Source: Euwallacea fornicatus
Lineage: Eukaryota; Arthropoda; Insecta; Coleoptera; Curculionidae
Assembly: GCF_040115645.1 (NCBI RefSeq)
Contig: NW_027096021.1
Location: forward strand, 248,001 to 312,000
DNA length: 64,000 nt
Reading direction: 5' to 3'
The notes below the pieces were generated by a model that saw only the letters and a list, made by a program, of their open reading frames with translations, did not search any database and was not told where the DNA came from. Shown piece by piece: positions 25,601 through 39,016 of this stretch. The translations under genes were made by a program, and so were the position numbers. The first letter of the stretch is position 1. The number at the start of each line of letters is the position of its first letter.

Positions 25601-26216
25601 CTTCCAAGAAAAATAGTACTTTATGTGATCAAACACACAACTTTTGTGACTTTTCAAACTTTGAAGCTCGATAGCTTCGGCAAATGAAGACCAAATTTGT
25701 TAAACAAAGTGTCAAATTAATCAGCTCGACGAGATTTTGAATATGTCACAACACATCATGATTACATCTTGTTGAACATCCAAGAAAAATAGTACTTTAT
25801 GTGCTCAAACACACAACTTGTGTGACTTTTCAAACTTTGAAGCTCGATAACTTCCGCAAATGAGGACCAAATTTCTTAAACAAAGTGTCAAAGTAATCAC
25901 CTCAACGAGATTTTGAAGATGTCACAACACATCATTATTACATCTTGTTGAACTTCCAAGAAAAATAGTACTTTATGTGCTCAAACACACAACTTTTGTG
26001 ACTTTTCAAACTTTCAAGCTCGTTAACTTCGGCAAATGTGGACCAAATTTGTTAAACAGAGTGTCAAATTAATCAGCTCGACGAGATTTTGAAGATGTCA
26101 CAACACAACAGAATTGCATCTTGTTGAACTCCCAAGAAAAATAGTACTTTATGTGCTCAAACACACAACTTTTGTGACTTTTCAAACTTTGAAGCTCGAT
26201 AACTTCGGCAAATGTG
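22697..26216 (+). repeat. 20/21-monomer HOR, copy E1 (20 monomers, 3,520 bp)
   Basis: It matches E2 at 3,520 bp up to about 24197 and at 3,696 bp from about 24300 onward. Tags in order are ttcttaaacagag, acataatgattac, three cttttgagac plus cggccaatg monomers (agac at 23711, 24063, 24239), a further gagac at 24591, caatggga with gcgatt at 25555, cgatagcttcgg, gaacatcc and cttccgc. Positions about 23621-23970 and 23973-24325 form an internal 2-monomer tandem repeat. Confidence 0.9.
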
Positions 26217-29200
26217 GACCAAATTTCTTAAACAAAGTGTCAAAGTAATCAACTCAACGAGATTTTGAAGATGTCACAACAGATCGTGATTGCATCTTGT
26301 TGAACTTCCAAGAAAAATAGTACTTTATGTGCTCAAACACACAACTTTTGTGACTTTTCAAACTTTGAAGCTCGATAACTTCGGCAAATGTGGACCAAAT
26401 TTCTTAAACAGAGTGTCAAATTAATCAGCTCGACGAGATTTTGAAGATGTCACAACACAACAGAATTGCATCTTGTTGAACTTCCAAGAAAAATAGTACT
26501 TTATGTGCTCAAACACACAACTTTTGTGACTTTTCAAACTTTGAAGCTCGATAACTTCGGCAAATGTGGACCAAATTTCTTAAACAAAGTGTCAAAGTAA
26601 TCACCTCAACGAGATTTTGAAGATGTCACAACACATCGTGATTGCATCTTGTTGAACTTCCAAGAAAAATAGTACTTTATGTGCTCAAATACACAACTTG
26701 TGTGACTTTTCAAATTTTGAAGCTCGATAACTTCGTCAAATGAGGACCAAATTTGTTAAACAGAGTGTCAAATTAATCAGCTCGACGAGATTTTGAAGAT
26801 GTCACAACACATAATGATTACATCTTGTTGAACTTCCAAGAAAAATAGTACTTTATGTGCTCAAACACACAACTTTTGTGACTTTTCAAACTTTCAAGCT
26901 CGTTAACTTCGGCAAATGTGGACCAAATTTGTTAAACAGAGTGTCAAATTAATCACCTCAACGAGATTTTGAAGATGTCACAACACATCATGATTACATC
27001 TTGTTGAACTTCCAAGAAAAATAGTACTTTATGTGCTCAAACACACAACTTTTGTGACTTTTCAAACTTTGAAGCTCGATAACTTCGGCAAATGTGGACC
27101 AAATTTCTTAAACAAAGTGTCAAAGTAATCAACTCAACGAGATTTTGAAGATGTCACAACAGATCGTGATTGCATCTTGTTGAACTTCCAAGAAAAATAG
27201 TACTTTATGTGCTCAAACACACAACTTTTGAGACTTTTCAAACTTTGAAGCTCGATAACTTCGGCCAATGTGGACCAAATTTGTTAAACAGAGTGTCAAA
27301 TTAATCAGCTCGACGAGATTTTGAAGATGTCACAACACAACAGAATTGCATCTTGTTGAACTCCCAAGAAAAATAGTACTTTATGTGCTCAAACACACAA
27401 CTTTTGTGACTTTTCAAACTTTGAAGCTCGATAACTTCGGCAAATGTGGACCAAATTTCTTAAACAAAGTGTCAAAGTAATCAACTCAACGAGATTTTGA
27501 AGATGTCACAACAGATCGTGATTGCATCTTGTTGAACTTCCAAGAAAAATAGTACTTTATGTGCTCAAACACACAACTTTTGAGACTTTTCAAACTTTGA
27601 AGCTCGATAACTTCGGCCAATGTGGACCAAATTTGTTAAACAGAGTGTCAAATTAATCAGCTCGACGAGATTTTGAAGATGTCACAACACAACAGAATTG
27701 CATCTTGTTGAACTCCCAAGAAAAATAGTACTTTATGTGCTCAAACACACAACTTTTGTGACTTTTCAAACTTTGAAGCTCGATAACTTCGGCAAATGTG
27801 GACCAAATTTCTTAAACAAAGTGTCAAAGTAATCAACTCAACGAGATTTTGAAGATGTCACAACAGATCGTGATTGCATCTTGTTGAACTTCCAAGAAAA
27901 ATAGTACTTTATGTGCTCAAACACACAACTTTTGTGACTTTTCAAACTTTCAAGCTCGTTAACTTCGGCAAATGTGGACCAAATTTGTTAAACAGAGTGT
28001 CAAATTAATCACCTCAACGAGATTTTGAAGATGTCACAACACATCATGATTACATCTTGTTGAACTTCCAAGAAAAATAGTACTTTATGTGCTCAAACAC
28101 ACAACTTTTGTGACTTTTCAAACTTTGAAGCTCGATAACTTCGGCAAATGTGGACCAAATTTCTTAAACAAAGTGTCAAAGTAATCAACTCAACGAGATT
28201 TTGAAGATGTCACAACAGATCGTGATTGCATCTTGTTGAACTTCCAAGAAAAATAGTACTTTATGTGCTCAAACACACAACTTTTGAGACTTTTCAAACT
28301 TTGAAGCTCGATAACTTCGGCAAATGTGGACCAAATTTCTTAAACAAAGTGTCAAAGTAATCACCTCAACGAGATTTTGAAGATGTCACAACACATCGTG
28401 ATTGCATCTTGTTGAACTTCCAAGAAAAATAGTACTTTATGTGCTCAAATACACAACTTGTGTGACTTTTCAAATTTTGAAGCTCGATAACTTCGTCAAA
28501 TGAGGACCAAATTTGTTAAACAGAGTGTCAAATTAATCAGCTCGACGAGATTTTGAAGATGTCACAACACAACAGAATTGCATCTTGTTGAACTCCCAAG
28601 AAAAATAGTACTTTATGTGCTCAAACACACAACTTTTGTGACTTTTCAAACTTTGAAGCTCGATAACTTCGGCAAATGTGGACCAAATTTCTTAAACAAA
28701 GTGTCAAAGTAATCAACTCAACGAGATTTTGAAGATGTCACAACACATCGTGATTGCATCTTGTTGAACTTCCAAGAAAAATAGTACTTTATGTGCTCAA
28801 ACACACAACTTTTGTGACTTTTCAAACTTTGAAGCTCGATAACTTCGGCAAATGTGGACCAAATTTCTTAAACAAAGTGTCAAAGTAATCACCTCAACGA
28901 GATTTTGAAGATGTCACAACACATCGTGATTGCATCTTGTTGAACTTCCAAGAAAAATAGTACTTTATGTGCTCAAATACACAACTTGTGTGACTTTTCA
29001 AACTTTGAAGCTCGATAACTTCGTCAAATGAGGACCAAATTTGTTAAACAGAGTGTCAAATTAATCAACTCAACGAGATTTTGAAGATGTCACAACAGAT
29101 CGTGATTGCATCTTGTTGAACTTCCAAGAAAAATAGTACTTTATGTGCTCAAACACACAACTTTTGTGACTTTTCAAACTTTGAAGCTCGATAACTTCGG

Positions 29201-29912
29201 CAAATGGGAACCAAATTTCTTAAACAAAGTGTCAAAGTAATCACCTCAACGCGATTTTGAAGATGTCACAACACATCATGATTACATCTCGTTGAACTTC
29301 CAAGAAAAATAGTACTTTATGTGATCAAACACACAACTTTTGTGACTTTTCAAACTTTGAAGCTCGATAGCTTCGGCAAATGAAGACCAAATTTGTTAAA
29401 CAAAGTGTCAAATTAATCAGCTCGACGAGATTTTGAATATGTCACAACACATCATGATTACATCTTGTTGAACATCCAAGAAAAATAGTACTTTATGTGC
29501 TCAAACACACAACTTGTGTGACTTTTCAAACTTTGAAGCTCGATAACTTCCGCAAATGAGGACCAAATTTCTTAAACAAAGTGTCAAAGTAATCACCTCA
29601 ACGAGATTTTGAAGATGTCACAACACATCATTATTACATCTTGTTGAACTTCCAAGAAAAATAGTACTTTATGTGCTCAAACACACAACTTTTGTGACTT
29701 TTCAAACTTTCAAGCTCGTTAACTTCGGCAAATGTGGACCAAATTTGTTAAACAGAGTGTCAAATTAATCAGCTCGACGAGATTTTGAAGATGTCACAAC
29801 ACAACAGAATTGCATCTTGTTGAACTCCCAAGAAAAATAGTACTTTATGTGCTCAAACACACAACTTTTGTGACTTTTCAAACTTTGAAGCTCGATAACT
29901 TCGGCAAATGTG
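26217..29912 (+). repeat. 20/21-monomer HOR, copy E2 (21 monomers, 3,696 bp)
   Basis: Near-identical to E1 apart from about 27717-28000, where E2 has one monomer more and a different combination (gaactccc, then ctttcaagctcgttaac) in place of a gagac/cggccaatg monomer. Gagac tags lie at 27231, 27583 and 28287. A third copy starts at 29913 but departs from the unit by about 30095. Confidence 0.9.
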
Positions 29913-30827
29913 GACCAAATTTCTTAAACAAAGTGTCAAAGTAATCAACTCAACGAGATTTTGAAGATGTCACAACAGATCGTGATTGCATCTTGTTGAA
30001 CTTCCAAGAAAAATAGTACTTTATGTGCTCAAACACACAACTTTTGTGACTTTTCAAACTTTGAAGCTCGATAACTTCGGCAAATGTGGACCAAATTTGT
30101 TAAACAGAGTGTCAAATTAATCAACTCAACGAGATTTTGAAGATGTCACAACAGATCGTGATTGCATCTTGTTGAACTTCCAAGAAAAATAGTACTTTAT
30201 GTGCTCAAACACACAACTTTTGTGACTTTTCAAACTTTGAAGCTCGATAACTTCGGCAAATGGGAACCAAATTTCTTAAACAAAGTGTCAAAGTAATCAC
30301 CTCAACGCGATTTTGAAGATGTCACAACACATCATGATTACATCTCGTTGAACTTCCAAGAAAAATAGTACTTTATGTGATCAAACACACAACTTTTGTG
30401 ACTTTTCAAACTTTGAAGCTCGATAGCTTCGGCAAATGAAGACCAAATTTGTTAAACAAAGTGTCAAATTAATCAGCTCGACGAGATTTTGAATATGTCA
30501 CAACACATCATGATTACATCTTGTTGAACATCCAAGAAAAATAGTACTTTATGTGCTCAAACACACAACTTGTGTGACTTTTCACACTTTGAAGCTCGAT
30601 AACTTCCGCAAATGAGGACCAAATTTCTTAAACAAAGTGTCAAAGTAATCACCTCAACGAGATTTTGAAGATGTCACAACACATCATTATTACATCTTGT
30701 TGAACTTCCAAGAAAAATAGTACTTTATGTGCTCAAACACACAACTTTTGTGACTTTTCAAACTTTCAAGCTCGTTAACTTCGGCAAATGTGGACCAAAT
30801 TTGTTAAACAGAGTGTCAAATTAATCA
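29032..30827 (+). repeat. 6-monomer duplication on the end of the E unit
   Basis: Positions 29032-29771 match 30088-30827 at 1,056 bp. Both contain the gcgatt (29251, 30307), tctcgttg, cgatagcttcgg, gaacatcc and cttccgc monomers in order. One difference is visible, caaacttt against cacacttt near 30583. This overlaps the end of E2 and shows re-duplication of part of an HOR after the HOR had formed. Confidence 0.85.
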
Positions 30828-32504
30828 CCTCAACGAGATTTTGAAGATGTCACAACACATCATGATTACATCTTGTTGAACTTCCAAGAAAAATAGTACT
30901 TTATGTGCTCAAACACACAACTTTTGTGACTTTTCAAACTTTGAAGCTCGATAACTTCGGCAAATGTGGACCAAATTTCTTAAACAAAGTGTCAAAGTAA
31001 TCAACTCAACGAGATTTTGAAGATGTCACAACAGATCGTGATTGCATCTTGTTGAACTTCCAAGAAAAATAGTACTTTATGTGCTCAAACACACAACTTT
31101 TGAGACTTTTCAAACTTTGAAGCTCGATAACTTCGGCAAATGTGGACCAAATTTGTTAAACAGAGTGTCAAATTAATCAGCTCGACGAGATTTTGAAGAT
31201 GTCACAACACAACAGAATTGCATCTTGTTGAACTCCCAAGAAAAATAGTACTTTATGTGCTCAAACACACAACTTTTGTGACTTTTCAAACTTTGAAGCT
31301 CGATAACTTCGGCAAATGTGGACCAAATTTCTTAAACAAAGTGTCAAAGTAATCAACTCAACGAGATTTTGAAGATGTCACAACAGATCGTGATTGCATC
31401 TTGTTGAACTTCCAAGAAAAATAGTACTTTATGTGCTCAAACACACAACTTTTGTGACTTTCCAAACTTTGAAGCTCGATAACTTCGGCAAATGTGGACC
31501 AAATTTCTTAAACAAAGTGTCAAAGTAATCAACTCAACGAGATTTTGAAGATGTCACAACAGATCGTGATTGCATCTTGTTGAACTTCCAAGAAAAATAG
31601 TACTTTATGTGCTCAAACACACAACTTTTGAGACTTTTCAAACTTTGAAGCTCGATAACTTCGGCAAATGTGGACCAAATTTCTTAAACAAAGTGTCAAA
31701 GTAATCACCTCAACGAGATTTTGAAGATGTCACAACACATCGTGATTGCATCTTGTTGAACTTCCAAGAAAAATAGTACTTTATGTGCTCAAATACACAA
31801 CTTGTGTGACTTTTCAAATTTTGAAGCTCGATAACTTCGTCAAATGAGGACCAAATTTGTTAAACAGAGTGTCAAATTAATCAGCTCGACGAGATTTTGA
31901 AGATGTCACAACACAACAGAATTGCATCTTGTTGAACTCCCAAGAAAAATAGTACTTTATGTGCTCAAACACACAACTTTTGTGACTTTTCAAACTTTGA
32001 AGCTCGATAACTTCGGCAAATGTGGACCAAATTTCTTAAACAAAGTGTCAAAGTAATCAACTCAACGAGATTTTGAAGATGTCACAACAGATCGTGATTG
32101 CATCTTGTTGAACTTCCAAGAAAAATAGTACTTTATGTGCTCAAACACACAACTTTTGTGACTTTTCAAACTTTGAAGCTCGATAACTTCGGCAAATGTG
32201 GACCAAATTTCTTAAACAAAGTGTCAAAGTAATCACCTCAACGAGATTTTGAAGATGTCACAACACATCGTGATTGCATCTTGTTGAACTTCCAAGAAAA
32301 ATAGTACTTTATGTGCTCAAATACACAACTTGTGTGACTTTTCAAACTTTGAAGCTCGATAACTTCGTCAAATGAGGACCAAATTTGTTAAACAGAGTGT
32401 CAAATTAATCAACTCAACGAGATTTTGAAGATGTCACAACAAATCGTGATTGCATCTTGTTGAACTTCCAAGAAAAATAGTACTTTATGTGCTCAAATAC
32501 ACAA
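30828..32504 (+). repeat. Displaced partial copy of the E unit
   Basis: Positions about 31400-32495 match about 28056-29151 at 3,344 bp (19 monomers), with a few substitutions (for example tttccaaac near 31461 and acaaatcg near 32441). The left part, 30828-31400, is built from the same E-type monomers (gaactccc, gagac) in a different order. Confidence 0.8.
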
Positions 32505-33904
32505 CTTGTGTGACTTTTCAAACTTTGAAGCTCGATAACTTCCGCAAATGAGGACCAAATTTCTTAAACAAAGTGTCAAAGTAATCACCTCAACGAGATT
32601 TTGAAGATGTCACAACACATCATTATTACATCTTGTTGAACTTCCAAGAAAAATAGTACTTTATGTGCTCAAACACACAACTTTTGTGACTTTTCCAATT
32701 TTGAAACTCGATAACTTTGGCAAATGTGGACCAAATTTGTTAAACAGAGTGTCAAATTAATCAGCTCGACGAGATTTTGAAGATGTCACAACACATCAGA
32801 ATTCCATCTTGTTGAACTTCCAAGAAAAATAGTACTTTATGTGCTCAAACACACAACTTGTGTGACTTTTCAAACTTTGAAGCTCGATAACTTCGGCAAA
32901 TGAGTACCAAATTTGTTAAACAGAGTGTCAAATTAATCAGCTCGAAGAGTACTTTAACATGACACAACACATCAGAATTGCATCTTGTTGAACTTCCAAG
33001 AAAAATAGTACTTTATGTGCTCAAACACACAACTTATGTGACTTTTCAAACTTTGAAGCTCGATAACTTCGGCAAATGAGGACCAAATTTGTTAAACAAA
33101 GTGTCAAAGTAATCAACTCAACGAGATTTTGAAGATGTCACAACACATCGTGATTCCATCTTGTTGAACTTCCAAGAAAAATAGTACTTTATGTGCTCAA
33201 ATACACAACTTTTGTGACTTTTCAAATTTTGAAGCTCGATAACTTCGGCAAATGTGGACCAAATTTGTTAACCAAAGTGTCAAAGTAATCACCTCCACGA
33301 GATTTTGAAGATGTCACAACACAACATCATTACATCTTGTTGAACTTCCAAGAAAAATAGTACGTTATGTGCTCAAACACACAACTTTTGTGACTTTTCA
33401 AACTTTGAAGCTCGATAGCTTCGGCAAATGAAGACCAAATTTGTTAAACAAAGTGTCAAATTAATCAGCTCGACGAGATTTTGAATATGTCACAACACAT
33501 CATGATTACATCTTGTTGAACATCCAAGAAAAATAGTACTTTATGTGCTCAAACACACAACTTGTGTGACTTTTCAAACTTTGAAGCTCGATAACTTCGG
33601 CAAATGAGGACCAAATTTCTTAAACAAAGTATCAAAGTAATCACCTCCACGAGATTTTGAAGATGTCACAACACATCATGATTGCATCTTGTTGAATTTC
33701 CAAGAAAAATAGTACTTTATGTGCTCAAACACACAACTTGTGTGACTTTTCAAACTTTGAAGCTCGATAACTTCGGCAAATGAGGACCAAATTTGTTAAA
33801 CAGAGTGTCAAATTAATCAGCTCGATGAGTACTTTAACATGACACAACACATCAGAATTGCATCTTGTTGAACTTCCAAGAAAAATAGTACTTTATGTGC
33901 TCAA
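32505..33904 (+). repeat. P block, copy P1
   Basis: Begins with the cttccgcaaatg monomer and then carries the full P series: ccaattttgaaactcg near 32693, gaagagtac, cttatgtg, agtacgttatg (33361), cgatagcttcgg, gaacatcc and aaagtatcaaag. From 32625 it matches P0 to 33904. The first part matches P2 at 3,168 bp (18 monomers) up to about 33076; the next part, to about 33417, matches at 3,520 bp. Confidence 0.88.
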
Positions 33905-34389
33905 ACACACAACTTGTGTGACTTTTCAAACTTTGAAGCTCGATAACTTCGGCAAATGTGGACCAAATTTCTTGAACAAAGTGTCAAATTAATCAGCTCG
34001 ACGAGATTTTGAAGATGTCACAACACATCAGAATTGCATCTTGTTGAACTTCCAAGAAAAATAGTACTTTATGTGCTCAAACACACATATTTTGTGACTT
34101 TTCACATTTTGAAGCTCGATAACTTTGGCAAATGTGGACCAAATTTGTTAACCAAAGTGTCATATTAATCAGCTCGACGAGATCTTTAAAATGACACAAC
34201 AATTCATGATTGCATCTTGTTGAATTTCCAAGAAAAATAGTACTTTATGTGCTCAAACACACAACTTTTGTGACTTTTCAAACTTTCAAGCTCGTTAACT
34301 TCGGCAAATGTGGACCAAATTTGTTAAACAGAGTGTCAAATTAATCACCTCAACGAGATTTTGAAGATGTCACAACACATCATGATTAC
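33905..34389 (+). repeat. Beta/gamma junction segment with private catatt substitution
   Basis: A gamma dimer (gatctt at 34181) with the substitution catattaatc at 34161 in place of caaattaatc. That change is otherwise seen only at 36273 in this window, which ties this segment to the insertion in P2. Confidence 0.8.
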
Positions 34390-35861
34390 ATCTTGTTGAA
34401 CTTCCAAGAAAAATAGTACTTTATGTGCTCAAACACACAACTTTTGAGACTTTTCAAACTTTGAAGCTCGATAACTTCGGCAAATGTGGACCAAATTTCT
34501 TAAACAAAGTGTCAAAGTAATCACCTCAACGAGATTTTGAAGATGTCACAACACATCGTGATTGCATCTTGTTGAACTTCCAAGAAAAATAGTACTTTAT
34601 GTGCTCAAATACACAACTTGTGTGACTTTTCAAATTTTGAAGCTCGATAACTTCGTCAAATGAGGACCAAATTTGTTAAACAGAGTGTCAAATTAATCAG
34701 CTCGACGAGATTTTGAAGATGTCACAACACAACAGAATTGCATCTTGTTGAACTCCCAAGAAAAATAGTACTTTATGTGCTCAAACACACAACTTTTGTG
34801 ACTTTTCAAACTTTGAAGCTCGATAACTTCGGCAAATGTGGACCAAATTTCTTAAACAAAGTGTCAAAGTAATCAACTCAACGAGATTTTGAAGATGTCA
34901 CAACAGATCGTGATTGCATCTTGTTGATCTTCCAAGAAAAATAGTACTTTATGTGCTCAAACACACAACTTTTGTGACTTTTCAAACTTTGAAGCTCGAT
35001 AACTTCGGCAAATGTGGACCAAATTTCTTAAACAAAGTGTCAAAGTAATCACCTCAACGAGATTTTGAAGATGTCACAACACATCGTGATTGCATCTTGT
35101 TGAACTTCCAAGAAAAATAGTACTTTATGTGCTCAAATACACAACTTGTGTGACTTTTCAAACTTTGAAGCTCGATAACTTCGTCAAATGAGGACCAAAT
35201 TTGTTAAACAGAGTGTCAAATTAATCAACTCAACGAGATTTTGAAGATGTCACAACAGATCGTGATTGCATCTTGTTGAACTTCCAAGAAAAATAGTACT
35301 TTATGTGCTCAAACACACAACTTTTGTGACTTTTCAAACTTTGAAGCTCGATAACTTCGGCAAATGGGAACCAAATTTCTTAAACAAAGTGTCAAAGTAA
35401 TCACCTCAACGCGATTTTGAAGATGTCACAACACATCATGATTACATCTCGTTGAACTTCCAAGAAAAATAGTACTTTATGTGATCAAACACACAACTTT
35501 TGTGACTTTTCAAACTTTGAAGCTCGATAGCTTCTGCAAATGAAGACCAAATTTGTTAAACAAAGTGTCAAATTAATCAGCTCGACGAGATTTTGAATAT
35601 GTCACAACACATCATGATTACATCTTGTTGAACATCCAAGAAAAATAGTACTTTATGTGCTCAAACACACAACTTGTGTGACTTTTCAAACTTTGAAGCT
35701 CGATAACTTCCGCAAATGAGGACCAAATTTCTTAAACAAAGTGTCAAAGTAATCACCTCAACGAGATTTTGAAGATGTCACAACACATCATTATTACATC
35801 TTGTTGAACTTCCAAGAAAAATAGTACTTTATGTGCTCAAACACACAACTTTTGTGACTTT
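34390..35861 (+). repeat. Copy of the end of the E unit
   Basis: About 1.47 kb matching 28230-29701 at 6,160 bp (35 monomers). It runs from the gagac monomer (34447) through caatggga, gcgatt (35411), cgatagctt and cttccgc. I see two substitutions: gttgatctt near 34927 and cttctgc near 35535. It leads directly into the P block at ccaattttgaaactcg, whereas the original leads into ctttcaagctcg. Confidence 0.87.
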
Positions 35862-36937
35862 TCCAATTTTGAAACTCGATAACTTTGGCAAATGTGGACC
35901 AAATTTGTTAAACAGAGTGTCAAATTAATCAGCTCGACGAGATTTTGAAGATGTCACAACACATCAGAATTCCATCTTGTTGAACTTCCAAGAAAAATAG
36001 TACTTTATGTGCTCAAACACACATCTTGTGTGACTTTTCAAACTTTGAAGCTCGATAACTTCGGCAAATGAGTACCAAATTTGTTAAACAGAGTGTCAAA
36101 TTAATCAGCTCGAAGAGTACTTTAACATGACACAACACATCAGAATTGCATCTTGTTGAACTTCCAAGAAAAATAGTACTTTATGTGCTCAAACACACAA
36201 CTTATGTGACTTTTCAAACTTTGAAGCTCGATAACTTCGGCAAATGAGGACCAAATTTGTTAACCAAAGTGTCATATTAATCAGCTCGACGAGATCTTTA
36301 AAATGACACAACAATTCATGATTGCATCTTGTTGAATTTCCAAGAAAAATAGTACTTTATGTGCTCAAACACACAAATTTTGTGACTTTTCAAACTTTCA
36401 AGCTCGTTAACTTCGGCAAATGTGGACCAAATTTGTTAAACAGAGTGTCAAATTAATCACCTCAACGAGATTTTGAAGATGTCACAACACATCATGATTA
36501 CATCTTGTTGAACTTCCAAGAAAAATAGTACTTTATGTGCTCAAACACACAACTTATGTGACTTTTCAAACTTTGAAGCTCGATAACTTCGGCAAATGAG
36601 GACCAAATTTGTTAAACAAAGTGTCAAAGTAATCAACTCAACGAGATTTTGAAGATGTCACAACACATCGTGATTCCATCTTGTTGAACTTCCAAGAAAA
36701 ATAGTACTTTATGTGCTCAAATACACAACTTTTGAGACTTTTCAAATTTTGAAGCTCGATAACTTCGGCAAATGTGGACCAAATTTGTTAACCAAAGTGT
36801 CAAAGTAATCACCTCCACGAGATTTTGAAGATGTCACAACACAACATCATTACATCTTGTTGAACTTCCAAGAAAAATAGTACGTTATGTGCTCAAACAC
36901 ACAACTTTTGTGACTTTTCAAACTTTGAAGCTCGATA
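35673..36937 (+). repeat. P block, copy P2, interrupted
   Basis: The first part matches P1 at 3,168 bp and P3 at 3,344 bp. It is broken at 36253-36604 by two extra monomers, then continues with cttatgtg, gattcc and agtacgttatg (36881), matching P1 at 3,520 bp. Relative to P3 it also lacks one monomer of the cgatagctt/gaacatcc pair at its end. A private substitution gagac lies near 36736. Confidence 0.85.
36253..36604 (+). repeat. 352 bp gamma-dimer insertion in P2
   Basis: P1 and P3 pass directly from the cttatgtg monomer to the gattcc monomer. P2 instead holds a gamma monomer (gatctt at 36293) plus a ctttcaagctcgttaac monomer, after which cttatgtg is repeated. The inserted part matches 34141-34436 at 2,112 bp and shares the private catatt substitution. 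The insertion is exactly two monomers, so register is preserved. Confidence 0.85.
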
Positions 36938-38344
36938 ACTTCGGCAAATGAGGACCAAATTTCTTAAACAAAGTGTCAAAGTAATCACCTCCACGAGATT
37001 TTGAAGATGTCACAACACATCATGATTACATCTTGTTCAACTTCCAAGAAAAATAGTACTTTATGTGCTCAAACACACATATTTTGTGACTGTTCACATT
37101 TTGAAGCTCGATAACTTTGGCAAATGTGGACCAAATTTGTTAACCAAAGTGTCAAATTAATCAGCTCGACGAGATCTTTAAAATGACACAACAATTCATG
37201 ATTGCATCTTGTTGAATTTCCAAGAAAAATAGTACTTTATATGCTCAAACACACAACTTTTGTGACTTTTCAAACATTGAAGCTCGATAACTTCGGCAAA
37301 TGTGGACCAAATTTCTTAAACAAAGTGTCAAATTAATCACCTCAACGAGATTTTGAAGATGTCACAACACATCATGATTGCATCTTGTTGAATTTCCCAG
37401 AAAAATAGTACTTTATGTGCTCAAACACACAACTTTTGTGACTTTTCAAACTTTGAAGCTCGATAACTTCGGCAAATGTGGACCAAATTTCTTAAACAAA
37501 GTGTCAAAGTAATCAACTCAACGAGATTTTGAATATGTCACAACACATCGTGATTGCATCTTCTTGAACTTCCAAGAAAAATAGTACTTTATGTGCTCAA
37601 ATACACAACTTTTGTGACTTTTCAAACTTTGAAGCTCGATAACTTCGGCAAATGTGGACCAAATTTCTTAAACAAAGTGTCAAAGTAATCAACTCAACGA
37701 GATTTTGAAGATGTCACAACACATCATGATTACATCTTGTTGAACTTCCAAGAAAAATAGTACTATATGTGCTCAAACACACAACTTGTGTCACTTTTCA
37801 AACTTTGAAGCTCGATAACTTCGGCAAATGAGGACAAAATTTGTTAAACAGAGTGTCAAATTAATCAGCTCGATGAGATTTTGAAGATGTCACAACACAT
37901 CATGATTACATCTTGTTGAACTTCCAAGAAAAATAGTACTGTATGTGCTCAAACACACAACTTGTGTGACTTTTCAAACTTTGAAGCTCGATAACTTCGG
38001 CAAATGAGGACCAAATTTGTTAAACAGAGTGTCAAATTAATCAGCTCGACGAGATTTTGAAGATGTCACAACACATCGTGATTGCATCTTGTTGAACTTC
38101 CAAGAAAAATAGTACTTTATGTGCTCAAATACACAACTTTTGTGACTTTTCAAACTTTGAAGCTCGATAACTTCGGCAAATGTGGACCAAATTTCTTAAA
38201 CAAAGTGTCAAAGTAATCAACTGAACGAGATTTTGAAGATGTCACAACACATCGTGATTGCATCTTGTTGAACTTCCAAGAAAAATAGTACTTTATGTGC
38301 TCAAATACACAACTTTTGTGACTTTTCAAACTTTGAAGCTCGAT
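36938..38344 (+). repeat. Q block, copy Q1
   Basis: Positions about 37050-38344 match about 46554-47848 at 9,504 bp (54 monomers). Tags are tatatgctc, caaacattgaag, tttcccag, catcttcttg (37561), agtactatatg with ttgtgtcac, gaggacaaa, and agtactgtatg. Visible differences are few, for example ctgttcac near 37091. A third, shorter copy lies at about 51100-51790. Confidence 0.87.
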
Positions 38345-39016
38345 AGCTTCGGCAAATGAAGACCAAATTTGTTAAACAAAGTGTCAAATTAATCAGCTCG
38401 ACGAGATTTTGAATATGTCACAACACATCATGATTACATCTTGTTGAACATCCAAGAAAAATAGTACTTTATGTGCTCAAACACACAACTTGTTTGACTT
38501 TTCAAACTTTGAAGCTCGATAACTTCGGCAAATGAGGACCAAATTTGTTAAACAGAGTGTCAAATTAATCAGCTCGACGAGATTTTGAAGATGTCACAAC
38601 ACATCATGATTGCATCTTGTTGAATTTCCCAGAAAAATAGTACTTTATGTGCTCAAACACACAACTTTTGTGACTTTTCAAACTTTGAAGCTCGATAACT
38701 TCGGCAAATGGGAACCAAATTTCTTAAACAAAGTGTCAAAGTAATCACCTCAACGCGATTTTGAAGATGTCACAACACATCATGATTACATCTCGTTGAA
38801 CTTCCAAGAAAAATAGTACTTTATGTGATCAAACACACAACTTTTGTGACTTTTCAAACTTTGAAGCTCGATAGCTTCGGCAAATGAAGACCAAATTTGT
38901 TAAACAAAGTGTCAAATTAATCAGCTCGACGAGATTTTGAATATGTCACAACACATCATGATTACATCTTGTTGAACATCCAAGAAAAATAGTACTTTAT
39001 GTGCTCAAACACACAA
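38345..39016 (+). repeat. Joining segment between Q1 and P3
   Basis: Contains cgatagcttcgg, gaacatcc and cttgtttgac monomers, then caatggga with gcgatt at 38755 and tctcgttg. From about 38685 it matches 35341 onward at 3,344 bp (19 monomers), so this is the left flank of P3 in the same order as the left flank of P2. Confidence 0.8.
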
